Shown here piece after piece: positions 5,855-5,964 of a stretch of DNA of 5,964 nt. The notes beneath the pieces were generated by a model that was given only the letters and a program-made list of their open reading frames with translations, was not told where the DNA came from and did no database searches. Position numbers and translations under genes: made by a program. The stretch is from Chloroflexota bacterium. GTDB lineage: Bacteria > Chloroflexota > Dehalococcoidia > SHYM01. Where the stretch lies: positions 1 through 5,964 of the forward strand of contig JACQGV010000146.1 in assembly GCA_016199375.1 (NCBI GenBank). Reading direction: 5' to 3'. Position 1 is the first letter of the stretch; each line of letters starts with the position of its first letter.

Positions 5855-5964
5855 ATGGTCAGCCCCCTAGCGGCTGCTCGGCCTGCGGTTGTCGTTAGCT
5901 GCTCCAACCGCGCCTATCGCCGTTTCCAGGAGGGTGGCGCGCGGGAGCTGCGCCGCTACACCGA
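5855..5964 (+). CDS. Unidentified partial CDS running off the right edge
   Basis: An ATG at 5855 opens a frame that stays open for 36 codons to the window end. It begins MVSPLAAARPAVVVSCSNRA and continues with a charged stretch, YRRFQEGGARELRRYT. Codons in the second half have the G/C-rich third positions of the neighbouring genes. It lies about 25 nt downstream of the predicted transcript start, and a G-rich SD-like run (5837-5844) lies 10 nt before the ATG. Another frame (from 5871) is also open to the edge, so the choice of frame is not certain. I do not recognise the product. VVSC superficially resembles a lipobox, but no proper signal peptide precedes it. Confidence 0.35.
   Translation, partial: MVSPLAAARPAVVVSCSNRAYRRFQEGGARELRRYT

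Noticed and set aside
5855..5902. Lipoprotein signal at the start of the right-edge ORF (VVSC)
   Set aside because: There is no basic n-region followed by a hydrophobic core of proper length, and an Arg interrupts the stretch.
5830..5964. Small structured RNA (SRP RNA, tmRNA or RNase P RNA) after the right-edge promoter
   Set aside because: No conserved core of these RNAs could be matched, and a coding frame is open to the edge.

Overview
This is a high-GC window of very densely packed bacterial genes. The gene content is a DUF2344 (TIGR03936) protein, a CorC/HlyC membrane protein, a TPR protein with an unusual C-terminal domain, and a NodI/NodJ-family ABC-2 exporter. GTG starts are frequent, promoters look sigma70-like, and junctions are short or overlapping. 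My impression is Chloroflexota, perhaps a Dehalococcoidia-like lineage. That assignment rests on memory of similar proteins, not on a search.

Left block (1-2248, minus strand). One tight operon reads leftward: a CorC/HlyC-type CNNM-CBS membrane protein, then a DUF2344 protein 1 nt after its stop, then the N-terminal part of an M48 (Ste24-like) membrane metalloprotease that overlaps the DUF2344 stop by 8 bp and runs off the left edge. A TTGACG-N18-TACGAT promoter and a hairpin directly against the Shine-Dalgarno (SD) sequence precede the first gene.

Centre (2249-3312). The intergenic region holds two divergent promoters. The rightward one (TTGCGC-N17-TAGAAT) drives a 286-aa protein with two TPR repeats, a central domain that resembles HIRAN in its pattern, and a strongly acidic tail. 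A GC-rich hairpin with a short T-containing tail lies between this gene and the next operon.

Right block (3458-5708, plus strand). Three genes form an apparent operon: a NodI-like ABC ATPase, an SRPBCC/START-like hydrophobic-ligand-binding protein, and a NodJ-like ABC-2 permease. The SRPBCC gene sits between the two transporter genes (11-bp gap, then a 4-bp GTGA overlap). This suggests a soluble lipid or hydrophobic-compound binder working with an exporter. The ATPase has Asn where the H-loop histidine is expected. A stem-loop with a UACG tetraloop follows the operon.

Right edge (5795-5964). A strong-looking promoter (TTGACG-N17-TATGCT) precedes an open reading frame that is cut by the window end and that I could not identify. 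No tRNA, rRNA, CRISPR array, insertion sequence or integration site was seen.
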